IMG/VR virus record: IMGVR_UViG_3300025769_016770
Coordinates: 1-20,510 of that record
Direction: 5' to 3' (one strand)
DNA from: a virus
Length of the DNA stretch: 20,510 nucleotides
Shown: positions 8,368 to 16,132 of the stretch, in pieces
Position numbering within the stretch: the stretch's first letter is position 1
Layout: every line of letters begins with the position of its first letter
Notes under the pieces: model-generated
The model's input: the letters and a program-made list of their open reading frames with translations, nothing else
What the model was told of the DNA's origin: nothing
The model's database searches: none
Made by a program: the position numbers and the translations under genes

Positions 8368-8400
8368 AAGGATACATAATATATTACTTTAATAATATTA
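8368..8400 (+). promoter_or_regulatory. Distant Shine-Dalgarno with a hairpin that may bring it next to the ATG
   Basis: AAGGA lies at 8368-8372, 28 nt before the ATG at 8401, too far for normal initiation. The intervening RNA can fold: 8377-8382 pairs with 8395-8400 and 8383-8386 with 8390-8393, with a 3-nt loop and one bulged base. Folding would leave 4 nt (8373-8376) between the ribosome site and the foot of the stem, directly beside the ATG. All pairs are A-U, so stability is modest. Confidence 0.45.
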
Positions 8401-9009
8401 ATGAAAATATTTGGATTAAAAAATAAAACAATATCAAACTTTGAAAAAAGAGGATGGCATTATCTACCTAATATTATTTCACCAACAGAAGCAATACAAA
8501 TCAAATATCAAAACTTAATGGGTGCTGTTCATGATCTTGGTGGATTAAAATCTCACCATGATCCTGAAAGAGGTAAAGTAATGTGTTGTTATGCTCCACC
8601 ATCTTCTGTTTTTGTGGTTCGTAGAGTTAAACCAATTCTTGAAAATATACTTGGAGAAGAATTAATTCCATCATATTGGTTTACAACAACATATCATAAT
8701 AAAGGTTTTATGGTTAGACATACTGATAGACCTTCTTGCGAAGTATCAGTTACTATGAATATAGATGGAACAGTAGATTGGCCTATACAACTTCAAGATC
8801 TTCAAGGAAAAAGAAGAAAAGTAGTAACTCCTATTGGGCATGGATTAGCATACCTTGGAATAAAAGTTCCCCACTGGAGAGCACCTCTTCGATGTAAAGA
8901 AGGTGATCAGTTTATGCAATTATTTTTGCATTATGTTAGAAAGAGTGGTCCATGTGCTGACTATGCTTATGATAAAAATCAAAAATGTTATAATCTTTTA
9001 AATCAATAA
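8401..9009 (+). CDS. 2OG-Fe(II) oxygenase-like protein
   Basis: This 202-residue protein is the only plus-strand gene seen. It has the pattern of a 2-oxoglutarate/Fe(II) dioxygenase fold: H107-x-D109 in VRHTDRP, and a distal H158 with R160 in VPHWRAP, followed by the beta strand MQLFLHYV. The C-terminal ADYAYDKN reads like other marine phage oxygenases. Reaction and substrate are unknown; protein or sugar hydroxylation is the family expectation. No ribosome site lies within 15 nt of the ATG; a more distant one could be presented by a hairpin. It is divergent from the sugar operon, from which it is separated by overlapping promoters, and convergent with the next gene, the two stops overlapping by 7 bp. 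A stand-in role such as a non-catalytic binding domain is possible. Confidence 0.68.
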   Translation: MKIFGLKNKTISNFEKRGWHYLPNIISPTEAIQIKYQNLMGAVHDLGGLKSHHDPERGKVMCCYAPPSSVFVVRRVKPILENILGEELIPSYWFTTTYHNKGFMVRHTDRPSCEVSVTMNIDGTVDWPIQLQDLQGKRRKVVTPIGHGLAYLGIKVPHWRAPLRCKEGDQFMQLFLHYVRKSGPCADYAYDKNQKCYNLLNQ

Positions 9010-9662
9010 GCTTGAATTCCATACTTTTCCGATATTGCTTTATCCTGATCTTCTTTTGTTGGAACACCTTCAACTCTCATCCAACAAACACTTGCGATTC
9101 TTTCTCCAGAAATAACTGGTTGAACACCATGAAGATAATGATGTGTTGATGGAAAGGCAATAAACAATCCCGGTTCTGGTTTTATACTAATATTCCATGC
9201 AGGAAAAACAAATTCCCCACCTTCAAAATCATCATTTAAAAAAAGAACCGTTGATAAGTCTCTATCAATAGTCTTTTTCCATTGTTGTGTTCCATCAGGA
9301 TTTGTCCATAATCCTTCGCCGTCATAGTGAGGTTTATAGTGTCCACCTTTTTCATAATAAAGGAACTGTGGTATTTCACTATCCTTGACTTTAAATTGAT
9401 AAAATGGATTAATCACATTTTTAACAATGTCTTCATAAAGACATTGAACTTCTGTTATAATTGGACTTATATCAGCACACAAAACATCTCTTACTTTAGG
9501 ATCTATTTTGTGCTCATCTTGTCTAGTATCATTTGATTTCTCTGCATCATAAACACCCATTCTATCTTTGGGTGATTTTTTTACATAATCAGTTAGATAT
9601 TTACATCCTTCCTTTGTTACAACATTGCGTTGAATTAATATTTTTCCAAGTAAAATATCCAT
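9003..9662 (-). CDS. Prolyl 4-hydroxylase-like 2OG-Fe(II) oxygenase
   Basis: The protein has 219 residues and covers a complete P4H-type catalytic domain. QFLYYEKGGHYKPHYD carries H112-x-D114. STVLFLNDDFEGGEFVFP (137-154) is the typical core strand pair. LHGVQPVISGERIAS supplies distal H178 and the 2-oxoglutarate-binding R188. All expected iron and co-substrate ligands are present. The family hydroxylates prolyl or other residues in proteins, or small molecules. Having a P4H near collagen-like fibres is suggestive, but the fibre shafts have almost no proline. It follows a repeat-protein gene after 31 bp, within which lies a late-type promoter; no Shine-Dalgarno is present. The convergent plus-strand gene overlaps its last 7 bp. 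Confidence 0.88.
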   Translation of the reverse strand: MDILLGKILIQRNVVTKEGCKYLTDYVKKSPKDRMGVYDAEKSNDTRQDEHKIDPKVRDVLCADISPIITEVQCLYEDIVKNVINPFYQFKVKDSEIPQFLYYEKGGHYKPHYDGEGLWTNPDGTQQWKKTIDRDLSTVLFLNDDFEGGEFVFPAWNISIKPEPGLFIAFPSTHHYLHGVQPVISGERIASVCWMRVEGVPTKEDQDKAISEKYGIQAY

Positions 9663-9691
9663 ATAGAATAATATAGTTTTCAGTATTTATG
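9662..9691 (-). repeat. Duplicated promoter-leader cassette, copy 1
   Basis: These 30 bp match 16101-16130 at 26 positions with no gap. The match runs from the late box to the last base of the start codon and includes the block AAAACTAYATTATTCTAT. No Shine-Dalgarno is present in either copy. Confidence 0.85.
9684..9691 (-). promoter_or_regulatory. Putative late promoter CATAAATA before the P4H-like gene
   Basis: The minus strand reads CATAAATA, 21 nt before the ATG at 9662. The spacing and the sequence down to the ATG match the leader of the GT4-FkbM gene. Confidence 0.7.
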
Positions 9692-9693
9692 TG

Positions 9694-11655
9694 TTAAGTA
9701 TGAGTTATTCCATTATCAGAAACTGTTGCTGCCCAATAAGAATTTCCTTTTTGCAACTGCACTCCAGGCAATGACATAGTTTCACTTGAAAATTCCATTC
9801 TATCAATTACACTTCTACTTCCTGGACTCCATCCACCGGCAATGTATCCAAAATTTTCATTGCAGAATGCATTCAACCCTTCCCTGCCCTCTGGCATAGA
9901 ATTTGTTGTATAACTAAATGTTTCAGAAGAAAAATCTAGTCTTTCTATACGACATTGATATGTGGGCCATCCACCACCACCTGCCACATATCCATATTCG
10001 GGACTTTGAAATGATGCAAATTCTTGTCTTTTTGTAATCATAAAACCAGAATTATTTACTGATTCTGTGGAAAAATCTAACCTATCATATGTGCTTTTCT
10101 CCGATCCCCCAAATGGAGGAGGTCCTTCTCCTCCACAAAAGTATCCATAACTTGGGGTCTTAAGTGAAGACATCCATGCTCTGTCATATGTTAACATATT
10201 TCTAGAAGTTAATACTTCTGTGGACAAATCCATTCTTGTAACTTCATCATCATCTCCTCCAGCGGGTCCAGCACCACCAGCAGTGTAAATATAATTATTG
10301 TTTGCAAGTGATGTTGTTCTTTTAATTCCAGAACCGCCAAAAGCTGGAGGATTCAATGAAAGATTATCAGTTAAAGTTTCATTACTAAAATCCATTCGAT
10401 CTATTTTGGAACTAGCTTGGGGTTTAGAAAGTCCTCCTATAAAATATCCATAGTTACTATTTCCGGCAGCAGAAAGTTCAGATCTACGTTGAGCTAACTG
10501 AGCATCAATAGGAAGCGTTGTCATCGTTTCGGTTGCATATTCCATCCGATCTATGTTTTGATAAGGAAAACCTGGAAGTTCCCCTCCACCATAATATCCA
10601 TATTTGCCACTTATGCTTTTTCCGTTTTTATCAGTGGATTTTCTAATCCTAGAATTTACTGATTTTCCACCACTAAATGATGCCAACTCATTTCTACCTG
10701 CTGGCAAATTAAATGTTGATGGAGCTTCTGGTGCAAATGTAGTTTCATTTGAAAAATCAAGACGAGTAATCTTACTATATTCAAAAGATGGTGGGTGAAA
10801 TCCACCAGCAAAATAACCATAATCTAACCCACTAACTCCACTCCATGTATTACGCTCTTCAGTAAAACCTATTAGCGCCACCCCTATAGTTTCACTAGAA
10901 AATTCCAAACGATCTATTGTACAAATAAATGCATTTGGCGGATGTTGTCCACCAGCTGCATATCCATAGTTTTTTGTATAGACTGATCCCTGACCAGATT
11001 TAGCAATTGGTAAATTATTCCCTGGTGCTGATGTAGTTTCATTAGAAAAATCTAATCGATCAACAACACAATTATAAGGTGGAGAAGATCCACCAAAAAA
11101 ATAACCATAATCACTGGTGTTGAAAGTAGCAAAAGTTGCTCTAGCACTCGTTAATTGATTTGGTGCAGGAGCTGGAGGAACTGCTACTGTTTCACTACTA
11201 AAATCTATACGATCTATAGTACAAACTTGTCCCAAAGAAGCATTTGGATTAGAACGACCGCCCGCAAAATAACCGTATTGTGGACTAAAAATTCCTCCCA
11301 ATCCCCATCTTGCCTGAGTTAATTGACTTCCCGTAAGTGGAGATGTTAATAATTCATTTGAAAAATCTAAACGTGAAATTACATTAGTTCCAACATATCC
11401 AGTTGTAGGATTATATCCGCCAGCAAAATAACCATATAATGAATTACTAATTCCCGTAAGAGAGGAAAAAGCAGTTTGAAGGTTATTACCTGGTGCTGAT
11501 GTAGTCTCATTAAATAAATCTATTTTATCAACAATAGTAGTTGGGGTATTTTGAACATCAATTCCACCGCCAAAGTAACCATAGTTGGCAGATTCATCTA
11601 TATTACCTTCTAACTGTTCTACTCTAAAATCAGAAAGACCGAATACTCCTGCCAT
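9694..11655 (-). CDS. YGYFxGG repeat protein, probable double six-bladed propeller (paralogue 1)
   Basis: The protein has 653 residues and begins MAGVFGL. After about 23 residues come 12 repeats of about 45-55 residues. Each starts with a YGYFxGG-type strand, has a central I-D-R-[LI]-[DE]-F-S-[NS]-E-T, and ends in a less conserved stretch. Repeats 1-6 span about 22-329 and repeats 7-12 about 351-653. Between them is a linker at 330-350 (SRIRKSTDKNGKSISG) shared with the two paralogues. The repeats resemble kelch or galactose-oxidase blades, so I infer two propellers in series, probably displayed on the virion to bind the host surface. The catalytic role is not evident. A CTAAATA-type box lies 19 nt before the ATG. 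Confidence 0.8.
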   Translation of the reverse strand: MAGVFGLSDFRVEQLEGNIDESANYGYFGGGIDVQNTPTTIVDKIDLFNETTSAPGNNLQTAFSSLTGISNSLYGYFAGGYNPTTGYVGTNVISRLDFSNELLTSPLTGSQLTQARWGLGGIFSPQYGYFAGGRSNPNASLGQVCTIDRIDFSSETVAVPPAPAPNQLTSARATFATFNTSDYGYFFGGSSPPYNCVVDRLDFSNETTSAPGNNLPIAKSGQGSVYTKNYGYAAGGQHPPNAFICTIDRLEFSSETIGVALIGFTEERNTWSGVSGLDYGYFAGGFHPPSFEYSKITRLDFSNETTFAPEAPSTFNLPAGRNELASFSGGKSVNSRIRKSTDKNGKSISGKYGYYGGGELPGFPYQNIDRMEYATETMTTLPIDAQLAQRRSELSAAGNSNYGYFIGGLSKPQASSKIDRMDFSNETLTDNLSLNPPAFGGSGIKRTTSLANNNYIYTAGGAGPAGGDDDEVTRMDLSTEVLTSRNMLTYDRAWMSSLKTPSYGYFCGGEGPPPFGGSEKSTYDRLDFSTESVNNSGFMITKRQEFASFQSPEYGYVAGGGGWPTYQCRIERLDFSSETFSYTTNSMPEGREGLNAFCNENFGYIAGGWSPGSRSVIDRMEFSSETMSLPGVQLQKGNSYWAATVSDNGITHT

Positions 11656-11674
11656 TTATCTTATCACTTTTTTA

Positions 11675-11682
11675 TATTTAGA
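11675..11682 (-). promoter_or_regulatory. Putative late promoter TCTAAATA before repeat-protein paralogue 1
   Basis: The minus strand reads TCTAAATA, 19 nt before the ATG at 11655, and overlaps the stop codon of the preceding gene. CTAAATA is a variant of the late box reported for marine T4-like phages. Confidence 0.5.
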
Positions 11683-13597
11683 CCGCAATGTCTGATGGGA
11701 AACAATGAGAAGCGCGTACAGAAGGACTTGACATTGTTGTTGATGGAGATGTACTAGTATTTGTGGAAAATTCATACCTATCCATTCGATTTAGAGTAGT
11801 TGGTGGTCTGTATCCAGGTCCTATGTAACCATAATGTTTGGATAACCCTACGGTAAGATCCATTCTTCCTACGGGAGCAGGACAATATGTCCCTCCTGGA
11901 GAAAATGTTTCTGTTTCCATATCAAATTTATTTGCTACATTTAAATAACTGCTAGTATAGAGACCATTACCACCAAAGATATATCCATAACTTCCTACAA
12001 GATCTTTACCTCCAGCCGTGCCCTGTACTCTATATGTAGTGGGAACTGGAGCAATACTAGTTGTTTCAGTTGAAAATTCTAAACGATCTATAATACTCGC
12101 TCTAACTGGAGGTAATCCTGGAGTTTGTCCCATAGAAAACCATCCATAATAAGGAGAAGAAAAATTAGCTACACCACTTGGGGTTCGAGTTGTGGATACT
12201 GATATTATATTTGCTATAATTGTATCAGTATCTGTTGATTTATCGTATCTATTACCATTCGTTTCATTCTGTCTAGTAGAATATCCATAGTGATTATTAC
12301 TAAAAGAACTTCCTGTTCCTGCTGCTGAAAGCTTATCTAAAGCACTTCTAGTATCATTCTTAAATTCATATCTATCCAAAATTGTTGTTCCGGTTTTTAC
12401 TTGATATCCATAATCAATACTTGTAAATATACTACCATGAGGTTGTGCTGTACCAGCCATATCTGTTGGTGGGGTAGTTTGAGTTTCAGTCGCATAATCG
12501 ATTATATTTCTTTGCCCAGGAGCACTTCCAGAAGGAAGTCCGTTCATCAAATAAAAACCGTATCCACTGACAGAACTTCCAGTTTTATCAGTTGTTCGTC
12601 TTATTCTTGTTTGTCTGCCAGAAACTCCTGCTACAGAATTTCTTGCTTGAGTTAAATTTGCTCCATGAACTGGTGGTCCTACTACAGTTTCATTAGAAAA
12701 ATCAATGCGGTCAATGGTACAAAAACGTGATCCGTCAAAACCACCACCAAAATAACCATAATTGGAACTAAAAACTCCTGCTGAACCTTGTCTACTTACA
12801 GATAAAGTACCTCCTATCTCTAATACAGTTTCACTAGAAAAATCAATGCGATCAATGGTGCAAACATAAGGTGGAGAAGAACCACCTGCAAAATAACCAT
12901 AATCTGAACCAGAAACTCCTGCGGAAGTAGATATTGTTTTAGTTAGATTATTTCCTGGTGCAACTGTAGTTTCGGTAAAAAAATCAATGCGATCAATAGT
13001 ATTTTTATAACCGCCAGATATTGGATTGTCACCCCCAGCAAAGTAACCATAATTGGAACTAAAAACTCCTTCTAAAGCATTTCTTGCTTGAGTTAATTGA
13101 CTTCCTACTGGTGGTACTGCTACAGTTTCACTAGAAAAATCGATGCGGTCAATAGTGCAAACACGATCTGGAGTAAGAGCAGGATCACGACCACCAGCAT
13201 AATAACCATAATCTGAACCAGAAACTCCTGCTAAAGCATTTCTTGCTTGAGTTAATTGACTTCCTACTGGTGGTACTGCTACAGTTTCATTAGAAAAATC
13301 AATACGGTCAACTTCATCCGTAACGCCAACTCCTGGAAAACCACCACCAAAATAACCATAACCATAATCGGAACCGGAAGTTGATATTGTATTAGTGATT
13401 GCTCTAGTTAATGATGATCCAGGTAGTGATACAGTCTCATTAGAAAAATCAATACGGTCAATGGTACAAACAACAGGTCCTGGAGTAGAACCACCACCAA
13501 AGTAACCATAGTTAGCAGACTCCGGCCAAGTATTGTCTACTTGTTTGTCATATAATTTACTACTATTTGTCCTGAGACCGAATATATCTCCTGGCAT
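11678..13597 (-). CDS. YGYFxGG repeat protein, probable double six-bladed propeller (paralogue 2)
   Basis: The protein has 639 residues and begins MPGDIFGL. Twelve repeats can be counted. The first six (about 27-326) are very uniform: SDYGYFAGG, CTIDRIDFSSET, PPVGSQLTQARNALAGVSG. A linker at 327-345 (TRIRRTTDKTGSSVSG) matches the paralogues. The last six (346-639) keep the spacing and a Y-G-Y anchor but have diverged, some losing GG and the I-D-R core. Uniform blades suggest recent unit duplication or gene conversion, while the diverged half may be the older or specificity-bearing part. I infer a virion propeller protein. No late box or Shine-Dalgarno lies just before the ATG, which follows the upstream stop by 4 bp, so it is probably co-transcribed and reached by coupling. 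Confidence 0.8.
   Translation of the reverse strand: MPGDIFGLRTNSSKLYDKQVDNTWPESANYGYFGGGSTPGPVVCTIDRIDFSNETVSLPGSSLTRAITNTISTSGSDYGYGYFGGGFPGVGVTDEVDRIDFSNETVAVPPVGSQLTQARNALAGVSGSDYGYYAGGRDPALTPDRVCTIDRIDFSSETVAVPPVGSQLTQARNALEGVFSSNYGYFAGGDNPISGGYKNTIDRIDFFTETTVAPGNNLTKTISTSAGVSGSDYGYFAGGSSPPYVCTIDRIDFSSETVLEIGGTLSVSRQGSAGVFSSNYGYFGGGFDGSRFCTIDRIDFSNETVVGPPVHGANLTQARNSVAGVSGRQTRIRRTTDKTGSSVSGYGFYLMNGLPSGSAPGQRNIIDYATETQTTPPTDMAGTAQPHGSIFTSIDYGYQVKTGTTILDRYEFKNDTRSALDKLSAAGTGSSFSNNHYGYSTRQNETNGNRYDKSTDTDTIIANIISVSTTRTPSGVANFSSPYYGWFSMGQTPGLPPVRASIIDRLEFSTETTSIAPVPTTYRVQGTAGGKDLVGSYGYIFGGNGLYTSSYLNVANKFDMETETFSPGGTYCPAPVGRMDLTVGLSKHYGYIGPGYRPPTTLNRMDRYEFSTNTSTSPSTTMSSPSVRASHCFPSDIAV
12620..13528 (-). 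repeat. Six homogeneous propeller-blade repeats, about 150 bp each
   Basis: This is the first half of paralogue 2. Consecutive units are nearly identical DNA. The segment starting at 13078 and the one starting at 13237 agree base for base over about 55 bp, through the codons for GSQLTQARNA and the preceding VAVPPV. Confidence 0.8.
12638..12723 (-). repeat. 86-bp blade segment shared with paralogue 3, copy 1
   Basis: This segment matches 16907-16992 at 84 of 86 positions without gaps. It encodes CTIDRIDFS, then ETVVGPPVHGANLTQARN, in both proteins. Confidence 0.9.
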
Positions 13598-13601
13598 TTA
13601 A

Positions 13602-14447
13602 TTACTGGCGTAGATCGTTATTAAAAAGTGGTACCTTTTCTTGTTCTAATTGCTTTGTTTCTTCTTTACCCCCAAGAAGTTTTTCTGTCATCCCACTGAT
13701 TTCTTCAATGCCAGAAGCAACATGCTTTTGAAGGCTCTCAAGGAATTCCCTTGCGTTTGTTGGGTCAGCATATCCTTCCTTAATTCTATTAACATCATCA
13801 TCAAGAACAGTTGGTGCCGTTGCTCTTCTCATAGAACGAATATTTCCACCTGACACACCAGTTTGTGCTGCTAGTAAATCATCAAGTGCTTGGTTTGCAA
13901 ATCTTCTTTCCCAATAAACTGGTTGGTCGGCATCAAATTCTGCTTTGGTTGGAGGATGACCACCATTTAACTCAATAAGTCTTTCAATAACTTTATCGAA
14001 AAAAGATAGTTCATCAATTTGTGCCTTGAACCCAGAATTCAATCCATCAATAAAACGATGAAAATGAAACTCGTCAATATCATACCAACAAAGTTCTTCT
14101 CCACCATCTCTGGTTTTCCACCAAATTGGTTTTGATTTATCTTTACCTTCCCATTTGAAATGAAATTCCCTAGCATGTTTTTTTGCTTCTTGAATGCTGG
14201 AAAGTAATCCTTCGGCAACAGACTTTCTATTAATAATTGCTGCTTTAAATGCCGATGGAATTGTAAAGTTGTCATGAATAATAAACTTTTCAATTTGGAA
14301 ATTTGATCTTCCCTGTGCTAATTCAATTTCAGATGCTCTCCAACGATTACATTCAGAAAGAGCTTTTAATGTAAATTCTTTATTTTTTTCTTCATCTAAA
14401 ACATCTTCTGCTTTAGCCAGTGCAAATTCATTGTAATTATCAGACAT
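13602..14447 (-). CDS. Unrecognised protein, probably a conserved phage structural or accessory protein
   Basis: The protein has 281 residues. It is charged and mostly helical by eye, with no signal peptide or membrane segment. There is a tryptophan/histidine-rich middle (PIWWKTRDGGEELCWYD at 109-125, then FHFHRF) and a probable coiled coil near the C-terminus (about 230-275). It reads like a conserved cyanophage protein, but I cannot assign a function. GGAG lies 6 nt before the ATG in a 22-bp gap, and a CCTAAATA box lies 33 nt upstream inside the end of the GT4-FkbM gene. Position between a fibre-like protein and a decoration enzyme, and the late-type box, suggest a virion protein or assembly factor. 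Confidence 0.75.
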   Translation of the reverse strand: MSDNYNEFALAKAEDVLDEEKNKEFTLKALSECNRWRASEIELAQGRSNFQIEKFIIHDNFTIPSAFKAAIINRKSVAEGLLSSIQEAKKHAREFHFKWEGKDKSKPIWWKTRDGGEELCWYDIDEFHFHRFIDGLNSGFKAQIDELSFFDKVIERLIELNGGHPPTKAEFDADQPVYWERRFANQALDDLLAAQTGVSGGNIRSMRRATAPTVLDDDVNRIKEGYADPTNAREFLESLQKHVASGIEEISGMTEKLLGGKEETKQLEQEKVPLFNNDLRQ

Positions 14448-14469
14448 AAAACTCCGTTAAATTATGATG

Positions 14470-16101
14470 TCAACTTGATTTATTTAGGTTGTTGTTTTTG
14501 GCAAAAAATAATCCGGAACAATCATTTTCCCATTCAAGGTCTATTGTAAAATTTTTATTTTTTAAGAATGAAACTAAATTATTGATGTTAAATTTTGAAG
14601 TTACGTTGTTATGAAATTCCCCAACAATTTCATTGACTTTATGTAGAAGTTTCGAGTTCATAATAATTTCAAACTCCGATCCCTCTGTATCTATTTTTAT
14701 TAATCGCACTCTTTCCAATTGATTTAAAATATCATCTAAAGATATGCACCGTACCTTTTGAATCGAATAATTTTTATATCCTTCTTGTTTAATATTGTAT
14801 AATGTATTCATACCAGTATTCCACTTTGTTGGATATGAATAAAGATCTACTTCATTAGCATTGTGTCCATAGACTGCCATATTAAAAGTTCTAACACCGG
14901 AATAACTTTCCAAATTTTTTTGTAATAAGTTATAATTTTCTTTTTCTGGTTCAAAAGAAACAACATTTTTACATCCAAGATCAAGACACAATTTTGAAAA
15001 AGATCCGCGATGTGCTCCAATATCAATTACAACATCAGTAGATTTTAAATTTTTAATTTGATAATCATTTTTAATATAAACATTATTAAAAATAATTTCA
15101 TCCATAGTCATTCTTTCAAAAATAAAAATTGGAATTTTTTTTGTTATAACATCTATATAATATTTCCATTTATTTGATATTATTTTCCAATTATAATTTT
15201 TTGTGGCATACATTGATATTTTTTTTGATATATCATTATATTCATCTCTAACCTTATCAAATGCCGAAAGAGCACGAATTACTTCCTCGGCAAAGTTTTT
15301 ATGAAAAGTTTCATCAGGAATCCAACCTCTTAAAGTATTCTGTCCTGACATTGGAATATATTTACCCATCCAGTTAGAAGTCTCTGGAAGTGCTCCCATG
15401 CCTGTTGTAATAGGAAAGCATCCACAAGACATTGCTTCTGCCAAAGACACGCAGAAGGTTTCCTCCCAGACATTAGGATGGATATAAAAAGCAGCATCCT
15501 GAATATGAGAAAGAAGTTCTTCTCTATCAATACAAGGAGAATATTCGACACCAGGAAGTTCTTTAAGTTCTTTATAAACAGGAATAAATGGTGATGGTTC
15601 TAGTCCATTTGGTCCAGTGACAGTTTCATTATCCCCTTCGCCTGGTTGAATATCTCCATAAAGAGACATGGAAGAAAATACTTTGAGTTTTGCATCTGGA
15701 TGATGCTTAATAACTTCTTTCCAAATAGGAACCAAAGGAGCAACTCCTTTGTGTGGTGCCGAAAAGAAAATACAAGTCTTTGACTTTGGTTTTCCAGATG
15801 GACGAAACATCTCATGCACTCCATTTGGAATAACATGAAGTTTCTCTGCTGGTGCTCTGTTATACTTTATAAACTGCTCCCTTTCCCAATTTGAAACGCA
15901 AACGATTCCATCAACTTTATCCACATGTTGTGGAAGATCTTTGTGTCCCATCTGGTCACAATTATCATGTGCCCAGATAATTTTATATTTTTTATCTGAC
16001 TTTATAATTTCATGCGTTGTTCTCTGCACATCAACATTTTCTGGAAAAGTATAATGTTGAGAAAGATAATGAAAAGAACTTTCAGTCGCACCAGATTTCA
16101 T
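14470..16101 (-). CDS. GT4 glycosyltransferase fused to an FkbM-family methyltransferase
   Basis: The protein has 543 residues. Residues 1-330 are a GT-B fold transferase of family GT4: HVIPNGV at 89-95, then the E-x7-E signature of EETFCVSLAEAMSCG (E214, E222), GCFPI, and a helical end. The usual N-terminal glycine-rich strand and about 40-60 residues appear to be missing, so the donor- or acceptor-side domain may be shortened. Residues 351-540 are an FkbM methyltransferase: VIDIGAHRGSFSK (358-370), VSFEPEKENYNLLQKNL (381-397), and IKIDTEGSE at 468-476. FkbM enzymes O-methylate sugars, so the fusion would add and cap a glycan residue. The start is preceded by an in-frame TAA within the late box, so no longer form exists on this DNA. 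No Shine-Dalgarno is seen. Confidence 0.88.
   Translation of the reverse strand: MKSGATESSFHYLSQHYTFPENVDVQRTTHEIIKSDKKYKIIWAHDNCDQMGHKDLPQHVDKVDGIVCVSNWEREQFIKYNRAPAEKLHVIPNGVHEMFRPSGKPKSKTCIFFSAPHKGVAPLVPIWKEVIKHHPDAKLKVFSSMSLYGDIQPGEGDNETVTGPNGLEPSPFIPVYKELKELPGVEYSPCIDREELLSHIQDAAFYIHPNVWEETFCVSLAEAMSCGCFPITTGMGALPETSNWMGKYIPMSGQNTLRGWIPDETFHKNFAEEVIRALSAFDKVRDEYNDISKKISMYATKNYNWKIISNKWKYYIDVITKKIPIFIFERMTMDEIIFNNVYIKNDYQIKNLKSTDVVIDIGAHRGSFSKLCLDLGCKNVVSFEPEKENYNLLQKNLESYSGVRTFNMAVYGHNANEVDLYSYPTKWNTGMNTLYNIKQEGYKNYSIQKVRCISLDDILNQLERVRLIKIDTEGSEFEIIMNSKLLHKVNEIVGEFHNNVTSKFNINNLVSFLKNKNFTIDLEWENDCSGLFFAKNNNLNKSS
14481..14488 (-). promoter_or_regulatory. Possible late promoter CCTAAATA
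   Basis: The minus strand reads CCTAAATA inside the last codons of the GT4-FkbM gene, 33 nt before the ATG at 14447. It encodes Asn-Leu-Asn-Lys there, so chance is a fair alternative. Confidence 0.35.
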
Positions 16102-16130
16102 ATAGAATAATGTAGTTTTGATTATTTATC
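16101..16130 (-). repeat. Duplicated promoter-leader cassette, copy 2
   Basis: This cassette is 26 of 30 identical to 9662-9691, ungapped. In both places it separates the end of a YGYFxGG repeat gene from a modification-enzyme gene. Confidence 0.85.
16123..16130 (-). promoter_or_regulatory. Putative late promoter GATAAATA before the GT4-FkbM gene
   Basis: The minus strand reads GATAAATA, 21 nt before the ATG at 16101, the same spacing as for the P4H-like gene. Confidence 0.7.
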
Positions 16131-16132
16131 AG

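Noticed and set aside
8290-8400. tRNA or small RNA gene in the divergent gap
   Set aside because: No cloverleaf or GC-rich structure is present. The gap is explained by two promoters and a leader.
12401-12655. Plus-strand frame of 84 codons inside propeller paralogue 2
   Set aside because: It is antisense to conserved repeat units, and its composition follows the repeat. It is a shadow.
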